A stretch of 64,000 nt of DNA from Bacteroidetes bacterium GWF2_43_63 (GCA_001769275.1 MEOQ01000009.1:1-64000); one strand, 5' to 3'; counted from the first letter of the stretch, positions 40,972 to 51,156 are shown. The notes: generated from the sequence alone by a model not told the origin. Numbers and translations: made by a program.

Positions 40972-42747
40972 TCACTGCTTAACGAAACTAATTTTCATTG
41001 GTCCATATTCTGTCATGGCCCGAATAAAATATACTCCTGGCGAAAGAGCTAATACTGAAATCCCCAGTTTCTCACCAGCAAGCAAATTCCCAACTTTGAT
41101 GCCTGTAGACTGCCCGGAGGTGTGTAAAATCTCGGCATCAGACAAGTCCTTCATGGCATTAATGTAAATCATATTTTCGGTTGGGTTAGGGAAAACAGAA
41201 AAACAATTTTGATTGGTGAAATCGTTAATTCCCTGAATTAATATTTCAATTGTATCAGAGTCGCTGCAGCCACCTATTGATTCAACAACCGACAAATAGC
41301 CAATACTGCCATATTGCCACAATACCTGCACGCTATCAGTTCCCTGCCCTGAAGCAATTATGCCATGAGTCACGTTCCATAAGTATTGCGCTCCTGCATG
41401 GTAGTCGCAATTGTAGTTTTCAATTGAAAGTGCATCCGGAGAATCGTTTCCGTTTATCGTTGTTCCGATGTTGTTATTGGAAACTGTAAGTGGAAAAGGG
41501 TAAATGCTGGTGCACCCGTATGCATCAGTAAGATACAATCTGTAAAAATATGTACCAGCTGCTACTCCTGAAATAATCCATTGCCCGGATGGCAACTGCA
41601 TTGCACCAGGACCTGTAATTGTTGTATCCGTTATGTGCGAAAAACCTATTAAATTACCCCCATTAAGTTTCATTTGTGCTTTGAAAATATAACCATTATC
41701 CTGACCATAATCATCAGTAATTCTCAAAATCCAGTTCCCATTTATATGGCACCCTGCGTTATAGAAACCGATAAAAAATTGATCCGGGTACAGATAATTA
41801 TAATTGATAACTGTATCAGTGAATGGAACAGGAGATGCTCCATCATCCAAATCGTTCAATGTTCCTGTAGAAGGATAATTTTCAGACCAGCAATATAGGA
41901 ATCCGGTTCCTGGCGGATTCGCCGAACTAAGGCATACCGGCGAATTGTCAGATTCATTTGGTATACCTAAAAAACTATCACCACCATGGTCACCGTAATC
42001 CAACCAAACCGAATGCCCATCGGGACATGTAAGACTAAAGGACAGATCACCAGCCCAGGAATGTTCAATCTCAATACAAACACCCTCAATACTTGTCGGA
42101 CCTATCAACGCTGCTCCTGATCCTGTGTTTACAGGGATTGGAATATCTATATAACCAGGAGGACAGCTTGGTCCATCAGGGATAAATAAAGCAGTGTCAA
42201 CTGAAAAGACAAAACCATCGGAAACTGTGTCATGCGGATTAATTACAATATTATTGGTTGAATCACTTCCAATTGAAATGAAAAATGTGTCTGAGGAACA
42301 AATATATAAATTATCAAAATTCATCTCTACCATGGGAGAAGCTGATACACAAACAATAATCCGGCAAGTATCACTTGAACAATTGTTGCTGTCAACCAAA
42401 TACAACTGAACTTCATAAATTCCGGAAACAGCGTATGTGTGGGTTTGTACCCGATTGGTGTCAATTGTTCCATCGTCGAAATTCCAAATGAATAAGACAT
42501 TCAAACTGTCTTGATGGTAATTGATGTCATTCTGGGGAAAAACGTCGACTCCGGATCCATCGGCAGCGAAGACAACCAGTTCGCTCTGACATAAATAAAC
42601 AATTGAGTTGCTGCCCGGAATTACTGACATTTGCGATGAATCAATCTTTGCATTGATCATTTGACAAGGGTACCTGAATTCCGGATTTTGAGCGTTTAAC
42701 GATATTAGCCCTAATATTGAAATCAGAAATGTAGAAAATTTTGACAT
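40972..42747 (-). CDS. Secreted PKD/P-domain protein with type IX sorting domain (copy 1)
   Basis: A 591-residue protein. It has a signal peptide (1-20), then a PKD-like domain with WNFDDGTIDTN and THTYAVSGIYEVQLYLVD, then a proprotein-convertase P-like domain (EIEHSWAGDLSFSLTCPDG), then another Ig-like part. The end, FSVFPNPTENMIYINAM ... LSPGVYFIRA, is a type IX sorting domain. ATG 42747 gives MSKFSTFLISILGL as signal start. It is a full-length paralog of 43143-44918 (same length). Function is probably adhesive. Confidence 0.85.
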   Translation of the reverse strand: MSKFSTFLISILGLISLNAQNPEFRYPCQMINAKIDSSQMSVIPGSNSIVYLCQSELVVFAADGSGVDVFPQNDINYHQDSLNVLFIWNFDDGTIDTNRVQTHTYAVSGIYEVQLYLVDSNNCSSDTCRIIVCVSASPMVEMNFDNLYICSSDTFFISIGSDSTNNIVINPHDTVSDGFVFSVDTALFIPDGPSCPPGYIDIPIPVNTGSGAALIGPTSIEGVCIEIEHSWAGDLSFSLTCPDGHSVWLDYGDHGGDSFLGIPNESDNSPVCLSSANPPGTGFLYCWSENYPSTGTLNDLDDGASPVPFTDTVINYNYLYPDQFFIGFYNAGCHINGNWILRITDDYGQDNGYIFKAQMKLNGGNLIGFSHITDTTITGPGAMQLPSGQWIISGVAAGTYFYRLYLTDAYGCTSIYPFPLTVSNNNIGTTINGNDSPDALSIENYNCDYHAGAQYLWNVTHGIIASGQGTDSVQVLWQYGSIGYLSVVESIGGCSDSDTIEILIQGINDFTNQNCFSVFPNPTENMIYINAMKDLSDAEILHTSGQSTGIKVGNLLAGEKLGISVLALSPGVYFIRAMTEYGPMKISFVKQ

Positions 42748-42807
42748 GGTAATCTTTTTTGCAAACAAATTCTAAATTAATTAAAATTTGTTTATCGGAT
42801 TATTCAG

Positions 42808-42815
42808 CAAATATA
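42808..42815 (-). promoter_or_regulatory. -7 box for PKD/P-domain protein copy 1
   Basis: TATATTTG on the minus strand, 60 bases before ATG 42747. It lies just downstream of the truncated plsC copy. Confidence 0.45.
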
Positions 42816-42816
42816 A

Positions 42817-43077
42817 TTATTTAAATTTGCACAAAACAACAAAAGATTCCTTTTTAATCATGAATCGAACCCGGATATCGAGTGCATTGTAGCACAGTCG
42901 ACCGAGAATAAAATCCCAGTTCGAAGTATGCGGAGCTACCACCATGACTGCCTTTGTTATATCTTTTGATACAGCATAATTATATCTCCAGCCACAAAGA
43001 CGAAGTATTGCTTTTGCAATAATTATTCTAGGCCAACGTATAAATTTCCAGCGATTACGACTTTTTGTGAGTGCCAT
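42817..43077 (-). pseudogene. Truncated copy of the plsC-like gene
   Basis: The first 80 codons are nearly identical to the acyltransferase at 40307-40906, including HTSNWD, and the promoter box (43082-43089) is copied too. The frame then runs into unrelated sequence (VLCKFK) and stops. The EGTR motif is lost, so it cannot be active. It is the scar of a tandem duplication of plsC plus the PKD/P-domain gene. Confidence 0.88.
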
Positions 43078-43142
43078 AGTGCAAAGATAGAACAATGAAA
43101 TTAATCAGTTGCAGACAACCTTGTCGACCAAAAGCCAATCGA

Positions 43143-44918
43143 TCATTGTTTCATGAAAATTATTTCTTTGCGGCTTCCTTTATTAAAACCACGAATGAAA
43201 TAAATTCCTGGCGACAGATTGGAAACAGGGACATACGTTTTCGAACCAGGTAAAACATTTCCTATATGAATTCCTGTTGATTGTCCGGAAATATCAAATA
43301 TTTCAATATCTGAAATGGTTTGCAGAGCATCAATGCAGAGCGTGTTTTCAACAGGATTGGGGGATACTGACAAATAATCATTTGCATTCAATTCGTTCAA
43401 TCCTACTATGCTGACATAAAGAGAATCAAAATCTGTACAATTCCCAATGGTTTCTGCCACCTGAATTAACCCGGTGCCGCTGTTTTGCCACAAAACCTGA
43501 ATGCTGTCTGTCCCTTGGCCATTAACAACGTTTCCATTGGTCACTGTCCACAAATAATCAGCTCCCTGATGATAATCAGTGTTGTAACTTTCAATCATTG
43601 ATACATCTGTTGTACCATTTCCGTGAATTTCAGTTGCGAAATCATTTGCAGTGAATGTAACTGGAAATGGATACGAATAATTATTTCCAAGTGAATCATG
43701 CAAAACAAGATGATATTGAAATGTTCCTGCGGGAATTCCGGTAATGGCCCATTGTCCACCGGGTAATTGAACAATACCGGGACCAGTAATTATAGTGTCG
43801 GTCAAAACCGCAGCAGTATCAGTTGAATTGTTTTTCAGACTCATCTGTATCCCAAACAAATATCCATTATCATATACCCATGAGTCCGTTATTGTTAAAG
43901 TCCATATCCCATCAAGATGACAACCTCCGCTAGCAAATCCTACCAAGGAATTTTCAGGGTAAATATAACCTGTATTGTTTATCGTGTCAGTAGGAGGGAT
44001 TGGATTTGTCCCGGCGTCTAAATTATTCATGATTCCCTGATGATTATAATAATCACTCCAGCAGTAGAGCCAACCAGTTCCCGGCGGATTTGCAGCTGAG
44101 TCACAGGTGGGGGTTCCATCGGTCGTATTAGCAATACCCAGATTACTACTGCCACTGTTGTCATACGAATCAAGAACAACTGTTATACTATCGGGACACG
44201 TGAGTTGAAATGATAAATCGCCAGCGAAGGAATGTTCCATATTGACACAGACCGATCTGATGGCATCCGGACCCACAATTGTTGCCGGGTTTCCGGTATT
44301 AACCAAGAAGGGAACGTTTACAGACAATGTTGAACAGGATGGCCCATCGGGAATAAATAACGTCGTATCTTTGTACAGAAACACATCCTGGCCGGTCTGT
44401 TCCTGAGGCACAATGGAAATATTGTTTGCAGTGTCACTGCCTATTGATATGAATAAGGTATCGGAAATACAATAGAAGTCGCTGAAATTGAAACTTACCT
44501 GAGGGGGAGCAATTGTCAATACTGAAAATCTCAGCGTATCGCTGCTGCAATTATTATTATCAACAATATTCATACTGACAATAAAATGCCCGGGAGTTTG
44601 ATATGAATGCGAAACAAACGGACCTACCTCAACAGTTCCATCACCGAAATCCCACATATAATACACATTGGAACTGCTTTGATGATAATTACGATCGTTC
44701 TCTGCAAAAATATTGTGTTCATCAGTTTCGGCAGCAAAATCCATTGCCTGATCTATAAAAAGATGAAAAGCAGCATTTGAGTCCGGTTTAATTGACATTC
44801 GCATAAAATCAAGCTGTGGATGAATCCTCTGGCAAGGGATGACATTTACGGCATTCTGCGCTTGTAGTAAAACAACTGAGAATATCAGCAATCCTGAAAA
44901 AATGACTTTGAATATCAT
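43143..44918 (-). CDS. Secreted PKD/P-domain protein with type IX sorting domain (copy 2)
   Basis: A 591-residue paralog of 40972-42747 with the same order: signal peptide, PKD-like domain (MWDFGDGTVEVG, VSHSYQTPGHFIVSM), P-like domain (NMEHSFAGDLSFQLTCPD), Ig-like region and sorting domain (LSVSPNPVENTLCIDAL ... LSPGIYFIRGF). Long stretches are shared with copy 1, but divergence is clear, so the duplication is not recent. It is transcribed from a back-to-back promoter shared with the C69 gene (44961-44984). Confidence 0.85.
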   Translation of the reverse strand: MIFKVIFSGLLIFSVVLLQAQNAVNVIPCQRIHPQLDFMRMSIKPDSNAAFHLFIDQAMDFAAETDEHNIFAENDRNYHQSSSNVYYMWDFGDGTVEVGPFVSHSYQTPGHFIVSMNIVDNNNCSSDTLRFSVLTIAPPQVSFNFSDFYCISDTLFISIGSDTANNISIVPQEQTGQDVFLYKDTTLFIPDGPSCSTLSVNVPFLVNTGNPATIVGPDAIRSVCVNMEHSFAGDLSFQLTCPDSITVVLDSYDNSGSSNLGIANTTDGTPTCDSAANPPGTGWLYCWSDYYNHQGIMNNLDAGTNPIPPTDTINNTGYIYPENSLVGFASGGCHLDGIWTLTITDSWVYDNGYLFGIQMSLKNNSTDTAAVLTDTIITGPGIVQLPGGQWAITGIPAGTFQYHLVLHDSLGNNYSYPFPVTFTANDFATEIHGNGTTDVSMIESYNTDYHQGADYLWTVTNGNVVNGQGTDSIQVLWQNSGTGLIQVAETIGNCTDFDSLYVSIVGLNELNANDYLSVSPNPVENTLCIDALQTISDIEIFDISGQSTGIHIGNVLPGSKTYVPVSNLSPGIYFIRGFNKGSRKEIIFMKQ

Positions 44919-44960
44919 TGCTTTATTATTTTAATTTATTATCCTGTTAAGGATTTTATG

Positions 44961-44984
44961 CAAATTTAATTTTTTTTAGATTTG
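44961..44984. promoter_or_regulatory. Back-to-back -7 boxes
   Basis: TAAATTTG on the minus strand (44961-44968) serves the PKD/P-domain gene at 44918. TAGATTTG on the plus strand (44977-44984) serves the C69 gene. Only 8 bases lie between the two boxes, so initiation at one may interfere with the other. Confidence 0.6.
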
Positions 44985-45001
44985 TGCTCCAATTTTTAAT
45001 A

Positions 45002-46618
45002 ATGAGAAAGTCCATTCTTTTTACCTTCGTATTATCTGGATTATTACATCTGGTAATCTCAGCTCAAACCGATGAATACCCGCTCAGCGAAAGCTGCACC
45101 AGTATTATGGCCGGTAAAAACGCCACCACCGATGGCTCGGTCATTACCAGTCATACCTGCGACGGCAAATATCGCTCATGGCTCAACATTGTTCCGGCTG
45201 CCACATTTGACGAAAAAGCTATGTTGGATATTCAATCGGGCACCATGCATACCGAGACGCCATGGGATACTCGTGGTGTTGAAACCAAAGGAAAAATAAA
45301 ACAAGTAAAGCAAACTTATGCCTACTTAAATGTTGCTTATCCATGCATGAACGAAAAACAGCTCATCATTGGCGAAAGCACCATTTCGGGCCGCAAGGAA
45401 CTGGTGAATAATAAAGGACTTTTTCTGATTGAAAATCTCGAAGCCATAGTGCTTCAACGCTGCAGCACCGCTCGCGATGCGATAAAGCTCATGGGCGAAC
45501 TGGTTAAAGAATTCGGCTATGCCGATGGTGGAGAATGTATCACCATTGCTGATAAAAAAGAAGTCTGGGTGTTTGAAATTTTCGGTGAAGGTCCTGATAA
45601 AATCGGCGCGGTGTGGGCTGCACAGCGTATTCCTGATGACCATGTGGGCGTTTGTGCCAACATCAGCCGCATCAGCGAAATTGATCTGAAAAACAAAGAT
45701 TATTTTATGGCTTCGGATAATGTTTTCAGCGTCGCCAAAAAAATGGGCTTCTGGGATGGCAAGGAGCCTTTTAAATTCTGGAAAGCCTACAGCGGAAGCA
45801 AACCGTTTCAGATCCGTGAATATTTCATTCTTTCCTGTCTGGCCCCATCACTCAATCTTGACTTTAACGCCGACGAACTTCCGTTCTCTGTAAAACCCGA
45901 TAAACAAGTGTCGGTGCGCGATGTTATGGCTCTGCTCCGCTCCACTTTCGAAGGTACACAATGGGACATGACCCGGAATCTGAAAATGGTGACATCGAAT
46001 AAAAACGAAGCCGGTGAAACCGTCACCGACACCATCACCTCGCCCTACGCCAACCCCTGGATGAAGCGCGAAATGATGGGTATGTTGAATTATCAGGAAG
46101 AAGGAACCATAAAATTCCAACGCACCTGCGCCGTTGCCTGGTGCGGATATAGTTTTGTCGGACAGTGCCGCGACTGGCTCCCCGACGAAGTGGGCGGCGT
46201 TTGCTGGTTTTCGTTCGACAATCCTGCCGAAAGTCCGCGCATTCCAATTTTTGCAGGCACACTTTCTTTGCCGCAATCATTCAACTATTCCGGACAGTTT
46301 GCATTCAACGAACAATCGGCACACTGGCAATATCGTCAGGCCAACCGCCTGGCAACAGTGCGCTGGGGCGATGGCCGCAAGCTGATTGAGCCGGCATTGA
46401 TGCAATACGAAGACAAAGCCTTTGCTGAGCTGCCCGATGTTGAAAAGCGCGCCGCAGAACTGCTGAAAGAAGATCAGGCCAACGCTGCAGCCGGTCATCC
46501 AACACAAAAATGCCGCGAATATCTGACCCGCTACACCGCCGATTTTCACGCATCATCGGCTGCCAAATGGCTCGAGTTGCGCAATCAGCTGTGGACGGAT
46601 TTGAAATTGTCGTTTTGA
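45002..46618 (+). CDS. Secreted C69-family dipeptidase
   Basis: A 538-residue protein of the peptidase C69 (PepD-like, Ntn-hydrolase) family. A signal peptide spans residues 1-20. The family catalytic Cys is visible in SESCTSIMAGKNATTDGS shortly after it. Other typical segments are NNKGLFLIEN, ECITIADKKEVWVFEI and AWCGYSFVGQCRDWLP. It degrades dipeptides outside the cytoplasm. ATG 45002 is preferred over the GTG at 44984, which lies in the -7 box. Confidence 0.87.
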   Translation: MRKSILFTFVLSGLLHLVISAQTDEYPLSESCTSIMAGKNATTDGSVITSHTCDGKYRSWLNIVPAATFDEKAMLDIQSGTMHTETPWDTRGVETKGKIKQVKQTYAYLNVAYPCMNEKQLIIGESTISGRKELVNNKGLFLIENLEAIVLQRCSTARDAIKLMGELVKEFGYADGGECITIADKKEVWVFEIFGEGPDKIGAVWAAQRIPDDHVGVCANISRISEIDLKNKDYFMASDNVFSVAKKMGFWDGKEPFKFWKAYSGSKPFQIREYFILSCLAPSLNLDFNADELPFSVKPDKQVSVRDVMALLRSTFEGTQWDMTRNLKMVTSNKNEAGETVTDTITSPYANPWMKREMMGMLNYQEEGTIKFQRTCAVAWCGYSFVGQCRDWLPDEVGGVCWFSFDNPAESPRIPIFAGTLSLPQSFNYSGQFAFNEQSAHWQYRQANRLATVRWGDGRKLIEPALMQYEDKAFAELPDVEKRAAELLKEDQANAAAGHPTQKCREYLTRYTADFHASSAAKWLELRNQLWTDLKLSF

Positions 46619-46649
46619 ACTTCCTGAGGATATCTCAGAATAACAGATT

Positions 46650-46727
46650 GTTACGGCATTCCACCGTTCCGGCGGATGGTTTACGGTTTTTTCACTGTTT
46701 ATGAGCCGGAACATGGAATCGTCGTTT
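46650..46727. repeat. Diverged partial copy of the MITE-like element
   Basis: GTTACG-x2-ATTCCA-x-CGTTCCGGC-x-GAT and then ATGGAATCGTCGT match the complement of 37483-37556. The terminal repeats are not recognisable, so this is a decayed or partial copy. Confidence 0.5.
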
Positions 46728-47215
46728 GATTTTTGAAACATTGTTATTTACACAACATGACATTGCGATCACCATTTATCATATTGTTTTTCATCGTCTG
46801 TTCAACAATAGCTCATTGTCAGAAAACCATAAACCGGATTGAATTTTGAAGCTCAATAGCTGCGTTAATCAGCGTGCGACAAATACTACTCTGATTGTCA
46901 ATTATTTAATTCAATAATTCATTTTCTTTCCGTCTTTTCAAGACATTTTACTTTATTTCTTTCCGAAATTTCATGACATATTCACAGTTATAATTAGTCA
47001 ATCAAATTTATTGGATGGGTTTTATTGAAATAGATACTGGTCAGAAAACCATCCGGGTGATAAATGCCGCCGAGGTTATGCTTGGCCGCAAACAGAAAAA
47101 ATAATCACAACACGTCGCAGGAATTTGAACACATCCGGAAGCAATAGATTACATTTTTTCGTACGAATATTTGTAATAGCACTTATTCAATAGATAATTA
47201 CTATTATTATCCTTG

Positions 47216-47223
47216 TAAATTTG
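47216..47223 (+). promoter_or_regulatory. -7 box for DUF2231 gene
   Basis: TAAATTTG, 22 bases before ATG 47245. It overlaps the alternative start at 47221 and so rules that out. Confidence 0.55.
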
Positions 47224-47244
47224 CTGATTGAAAATTCCATCACT

Positions 47245-47682
47245 ATGAACTCCGTCACTTTTCATCCCATGGTTGTCCACTTCTCCGTTGCACTGGTGAT
47301 TGTGGGCTTTGTTATTGACTTCTTCTACATTTTTGTAGCCCGGAAAGACTGGCGCAAAACAAGCAGCTTGTTTCTGATGATACTGGCGTTGCTGGCGGTT
47401 TTCTTTTCGTGGTTCACCGGCGAATACTACTCACGCAGCTACGATGGTGTTGGACGCGACGTAAAAGATGAGCACGAACTGTTTTCATGGATTACCATCT
47501 ATATTTTCGGCGCCGCTACAGCTGTGCGATTCGTGGCCATTTATCTGAAAAAAGATTTTGCACTTCTGAAATATTTCTATTTTGCGCTCATGCTGGCGGC
47601 AGTCATTGCCATTGGGTACTGTGGCTATCTGGGCGGTAATCTGGTATATGAGCTTCAGCACGATTTACGTCCGGGCCAATAA
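47245..47682 (+). CDS. DUF2231 membrane protein
   Basis: A 145-residue protein with four hydrophobic helices. It starts MNSVTFHPMVVHFSVALVI; the HPMVVHF motif is the signature of DUF2231, which resembles cytochrome b561-type membrane proteins. His residues in helices 1 and 3 could bind heme or metal. It lies 27 bases before the TonB-type receptor gene. Function is unknown. Confidence 0.85.
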   Translation: MNSVTFHPMVVHFSVALVIVGFVIDFFYIFVARKDWRKTSSLFLMILALLAVFFSWFTGEYYSRSYDGVGRDVKDEHELFSWITIYIFGAATAVRFVAIYLKKDFALLKYFYFALMLAAVIAIGYCGYLGGNLVYELQHDLRPGQ

Positions 47683-47709
47683 TTTCAAACTTTTATCTAC
47701 TGATATTAC

Positions 47710-50127
47710 ATGCGCTCATTTCCCTTCAGACTCCTTATAATCGCTTCATTGCTTGTTTCCAGCTATGCTACGGCTTGGTCGCAGGATGTTACTTTTCAAA
47801 TCAGAAATAAATCAAGAGAGCCATTAATTGGCTCCACCGTAAAACTTTCTGCTGAAAAAGATTCAACAAAAATGTTTCTGGCCGCGGCCGACGTGAATGG
47901 TGTTGCGGTATTGAAAAATATTCCCGACGGCATGTACAATGTTGTGGTAAGTTATATTGGCTACACTCCGTTTCGGAAAACCATCGCTGTGAATCCGCAG
48001 CACCGCAGTTTTACCTTCACACCCGAAGAAAATTCTCTTTCGCTCAACGAAGTGACCATCTCTGCCGACCGCCCATTTATCCGGCAGGAAGATGATAAAA
48101 TGATTGTTGATCCGGCGCCCATGATAGGCATCAGCACCAACACGCTTGAAGTAATTGAAGCAACGCCCGGCATTTATGTTGATTATGACGCCGGCATATT
48201 TCTTTCGGCCACAACACCAGCTGTCATTTACATCAACGGACGGGAACAAAAACTCAGCAACCAGGATATGATGAATCTGTTGCGCAATCTGCCTCCCGGA
48301 AGCATTGAACGCATTGAAATACTGCGAACACCTTCGACCAAATATGACGCTGCAAGCTCAGGTGGAATCGTAAATGTTGTGCTGAAAAAAGGATTGGAAA
48401 TTGGTCGTTTTGGAAATATAAATGTTGGAATGAATCAGGGGAAATACGGCAACCGCACTGCCGGCGCCAGTTTCAACAATAGTGGCGATAAAACAACGTT
48501 GTATATCAATGTCGGGTATCATCGTCATGACCGACTCGACGAGATGAATACCGTTCGCAGTATTGCAACGGATACCACGCTGAATCAGCGATCCGAAACC
48601 AGACAAACCTCCGATGATTTCTTCGCTGGCTACGGATTTACTTTTGATCCCAACGATAAAAACGGCTTTTCATACGATGGCCGGCTTAACTTCGGAATTC
48701 GGAATTCGGATGTTGTAAATAATAGTTTTTTTGCAGAAGAATCAGGCACACATCTTGCCGAAAGCGAAGACTGGATCAATACTTCAGGCAATCGCTTCAG
48801 TCTGTCGCAGGATTTCGGATACCGGTACAAAATCGACACTCTTGATTCGGAATGGGACACCAGACTGGGCTTTGATTTCAACCAGAATCAATCGGATCAG
48901 GAATACCACACGGCCTATACTTTCCCGTTCGATACGATTATTTCAGGCATCGGAAAAAGCCCTCAGCAGCGAGGTTTGCTGCAACTTCAATCAGATTTGA
49001 CCTACAAACTAAAAAATGGCATCAAAACCGAATCAGGTATAAAAGGCTCGTTGCAGCAATACAACAGCGATGCAACATTTTTCGGCATTGAAAACAACGT
49101 TCAGATTCCCGATTCAGGCCGAAGCAACGCATATACATTCAACGAGGGAATTTTCGCAGCATACACGCAGGCCTCCAAAACCATTTGGGGAGGACTGATA
49201 TTGAAAGCCGGATGCAGACTTGAATACACTTACATGAATGGAAAACAAAAAGTACCCACCGATACCAGTTTTATTGTAAAACGTGCCGATTTATTTCCAT
49301 ATGTGTATATCAGCCGCGATTTGCCAACCCTGCTGCCCAACATCATTCCGATCAAGCTCAGAACTTTTCTCATTTATCGCCGCACCATTGCACGACCCGA
49401 ATACGGACAGCTCAATCCATCGCGTGAATACCTGGACCCGTTTCTGTATGAAGCAGGAAACCCTGAGTTGAAGCCGCAATTCTCCAATAATATTGAGTTC
49501 AACATCAGCTACGAAGATATGCCAATACTTGCCTTTGGTATCAATTACACGCAGGATATATTTTCGGACGTTGTATATGAAGATGAACAACAAAACGGCG
49601 TGGCAGTGATGACCTACGACAATCTTGGAAAGAATACGGAAAAATATATGCGCGCCATGATTGGCATTCCGCCGGGTGGAAAATACTTTTTTGCACTGGG
49701 TGCACAATATAATCTGAATGATTATGCAGGTTTTTACGAAGGCGAGCCATTATCATACAAACGAGGCAGTTGGCGTTTCTTTACTTTCCATTCGCTCAAA
49801 CTGGCCCGAAATACTAAGTTTACCGTGAATGGATTTATGATGGTAAATGGCTCCCGTGGTTTTTATGAGCTCGAAAACTTCGGCTCGCTGAACTGCGGAC
49901 TTTCACAAACCTTTATGAATCAGAAAATGATCATTACTCTCAATGCCCGTGACTTATTAGGAACAATGAACACCGCTTTTAAACTTACGCAAGGTTCCCT
50001 GCCCTCTTATGGCGAACGTTACCGCGATAGCCGGCGTTTTGGAATCAATATCCGATACAATTTCGGACTTGGTAAAAAGGAAAAGCAGAACGGATTAAAC
50101 GATCTTGACGAGAATAACAGCCAATAA
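47710..50127 (+). CDS. TonB-dependent-receptor-like outer membrane beta-barrel protein
   Basis: An 805-residue protein with a signal peptide (1-25), a carboxypeptidase-regulatory-like domain (residues about 30-110), a plug-like domain (residues 130-220, with RIEILRTPSTKYDAASSGGIVNVVLKK split over the plug end) and a C-terminal beta barrel. This layout is the 'outer membrane beta-barrel family protein' of Bacteroidota, often regulated with DUF2231-type or redox genes. It lacks a SusD partner. The ligand is unknown. Confidence 0.87.
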   Translation: MRSFPFRLLIIASLLVSSYATAWSQDVTFQIRNKSREPLIGSTVKLSAEKDSTKMFLAAADVNGVAVLKNIPDGMYNVVVSYIGYTPFRKTIAVNPQHRSFTFTPEENSLSLNEVTISADRPFIRQEDDKMIVDPAPMIGISTNTLEVIEATPGIYVDYDAGIFLSATTPAVIYINGREQKLSNQDMMNLLRNLPPGSIERIEILRTPSTKYDAASSGGIVNVVLKKGLEIGRFGNINVGMNQGKYGNRTAGASFNNSGDKTTLYINVGYHRHDRLDEMNTVRSIATDTTLNQRSETRQTSDDFFAGYGFTFDPNDKNGFSYDGRLNFGIRNSDVVNNSFFAEESGTHLAESEDWINTSGNRFSLSQDFGYRYKIDTLDSEWDTRLGFDFNQNQSDQEYHTAYTFPFDTIISGIGKSPQQRGLLQLQSDLTYKLKNGIKTESGIKGSLQQYNSDATFFGIENNVQIPDSGRSNAYTFNEGIFAAYTQASKTIWGGLILKAGCRLEYTYMNGKQKVPTDTSFIVKRADLFPYVYISRDLPTLLPNIIPIKLRTFLIYRRTIARPEYGQLNPSREYLDPFLYEAGNPELKPQFSNNIEFNISYEDMPILAFGINYTQDIFSDVVYEDEQQNGVAVMTYDNLGKNTEKYMRAMIGIPPGGKYFFALGAQYNLNDYAGFYEGEPLSYKRGSWRFFTFHSLKLARNTKFTVNGFMMVNGSRGFYELENFGSLNCGLSQTFMNQKMIITLNARDLLGTMNTAFKLTQGSLPSYGERYRDSRRFGINIRYNFGLGKKEKQNGLNDLDENNSQ

Positions 50128-50457
50128 TATAATGTTATTCAAACATAATCAAGAATAAAAATCGTTTTGGCATAAATCGAATGTTTTTTGCAACTCCGGT
50201 CCACCTTTCTGCGTCGCGGAATGCGACCTATCGCCAGCTATGATCAACGAGCATTTCCGCAACGCAGAGAGCACGCGCTGCAAGGCGCCCAATAATTATC
50301 AGGATCGATTGAAGACTTGCTTCATAAAAAATCAATGTATTCGCATTGTTGCATTTGTTTAATATGTCATAAAATATATTTTGGCGATATAATTATTTCA
50401 TTTAACGGATTAAATTTATTATATTTGTGATACATTAAAAACACAGGAGGATCCATT
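50128..50457. other. Intergenic region before cytidylate-kinase-like genes
   Basis: About 330 bases. Only the -7 box TATATTTG at 50420-50427 and the AGGAGG ribosome binding site at 50445-50450 stand out. A GC-rich patch around 50205-50295 has no clear structure. Confidence 0.45.
50420..50427 (+). promoter_or_regulatory. -7 box for first cytidylate-kinase-like gene
   Basis: TATATTTG, followed by an AGGAGG Shine-Dalgarno 7 bases before ATG 50458. Confidence 0.6.
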
Positions 50458-51084
50458 ATGAAAGCTTCAGAAACACTGATTATCACAATCAGCCGGCAGC
50501 TTGGAGCTGGCGGAGCCTACATAGGGCAACAAGTTGCAAGAAAGCTGAATATCCATTATGCCGACCATGAAATCATCCGTAAAGCTGCCGAAAAGCTATC
50601 GGTTAAAGAAGAAGATATTGCAAAACGCGATGAAAAAATACAACCATTTTGGGAAACAATGTTGCTGAGTTCGGGCTATACCCCGGAGTTTTATGTACCA
50701 ATCAGCATTAAATACGCGCCGACTGATGCCGAAATGTTTGAAGTCGAGACCAACATAATGCACAAGCTGGCCGAAAATATCGATGCTGTGATTATTGGTC
50801 GTGGCGGTTTTCATGTTTTCAAAGATCGGCCAAAAACTTTGCGCGTATTTCTGTATGCTTCAAAAGAGTACCGCATGGACAGAGTCATGACAGAGCATAA
50901 CCTGAATGAAAAAGAAGCACTGGAGGCCATTAACGATAGTGACCGAGCCAGGGCAAAATACATTGAGGCCTTTACAGGTGCAGACTGGAACGATGCAAGG
51001 AATTTTGACCTTTCGCTCAATACCGGAAAATTGGGTCTTGAAAAATCGATCGAAGCCATTTTGGCCATTGCCAAGCTGATATAA
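50458..51084 (+). CDS. Cytidylate-kinase-like protein (copy 1)
   Basis: A 208-residue P-loop-type kinase of the cytidylate-kinase-like family (PF13189 type). It opens ITISRQLGAGGAYIGQQVA and has VIIGRGGFHVF and the lid region RMDRVMTE. It is not the housekeeping Cmk. A strong AGGAGG precedes the start, unlike most genes in this window. The tandem paralog at 51210-51845 shares the layout. Substrate unknown. Confidence 0.82.
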   Translation: MKASETLIITISRQLGAGGAYIGQQVARKLNIHYADHEIIRKAAEKLSVKEEDIAKRDEKIQPFWETMLLSSGYTPEFYVPISIKYAPTDAEMFEVETNIMHKLAENIDAVIIGRGGFHVFKDRPKTLRVFLYASKEYRMDRVMTEHNLNEKEALEAINDSDRARAKYIEAFTGADWNDARNFDLSLNTGKLGLEKSIEAILAIAKLI

Positions 51085-51156
51085 CGACATCTGTCCAAAT
51101 ATGACTAATGTGACAATATGGTCATTTAAACTCATATTAAATTAGGTATGTCTAAT

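Larger units (their letters stand above)
46619..47244. other. Long intergenic region
   Basis: About 625 bases without a credible gene. At 46650-46727 there is a diverged, inverted relative of the MITE-like element at 37387-37581. A short frame around 47010-47104 (LGRKQKK at its end) is not recognised. The -7 box of the next gene is at 47216-47223. Confidence 0.5.

Noticed and set aside
42817-43095. Functional short acyltransferase
   Set aside because: It lacks the EGTR substrate motif and everything after residue 80, and its end is unrelated sequence.
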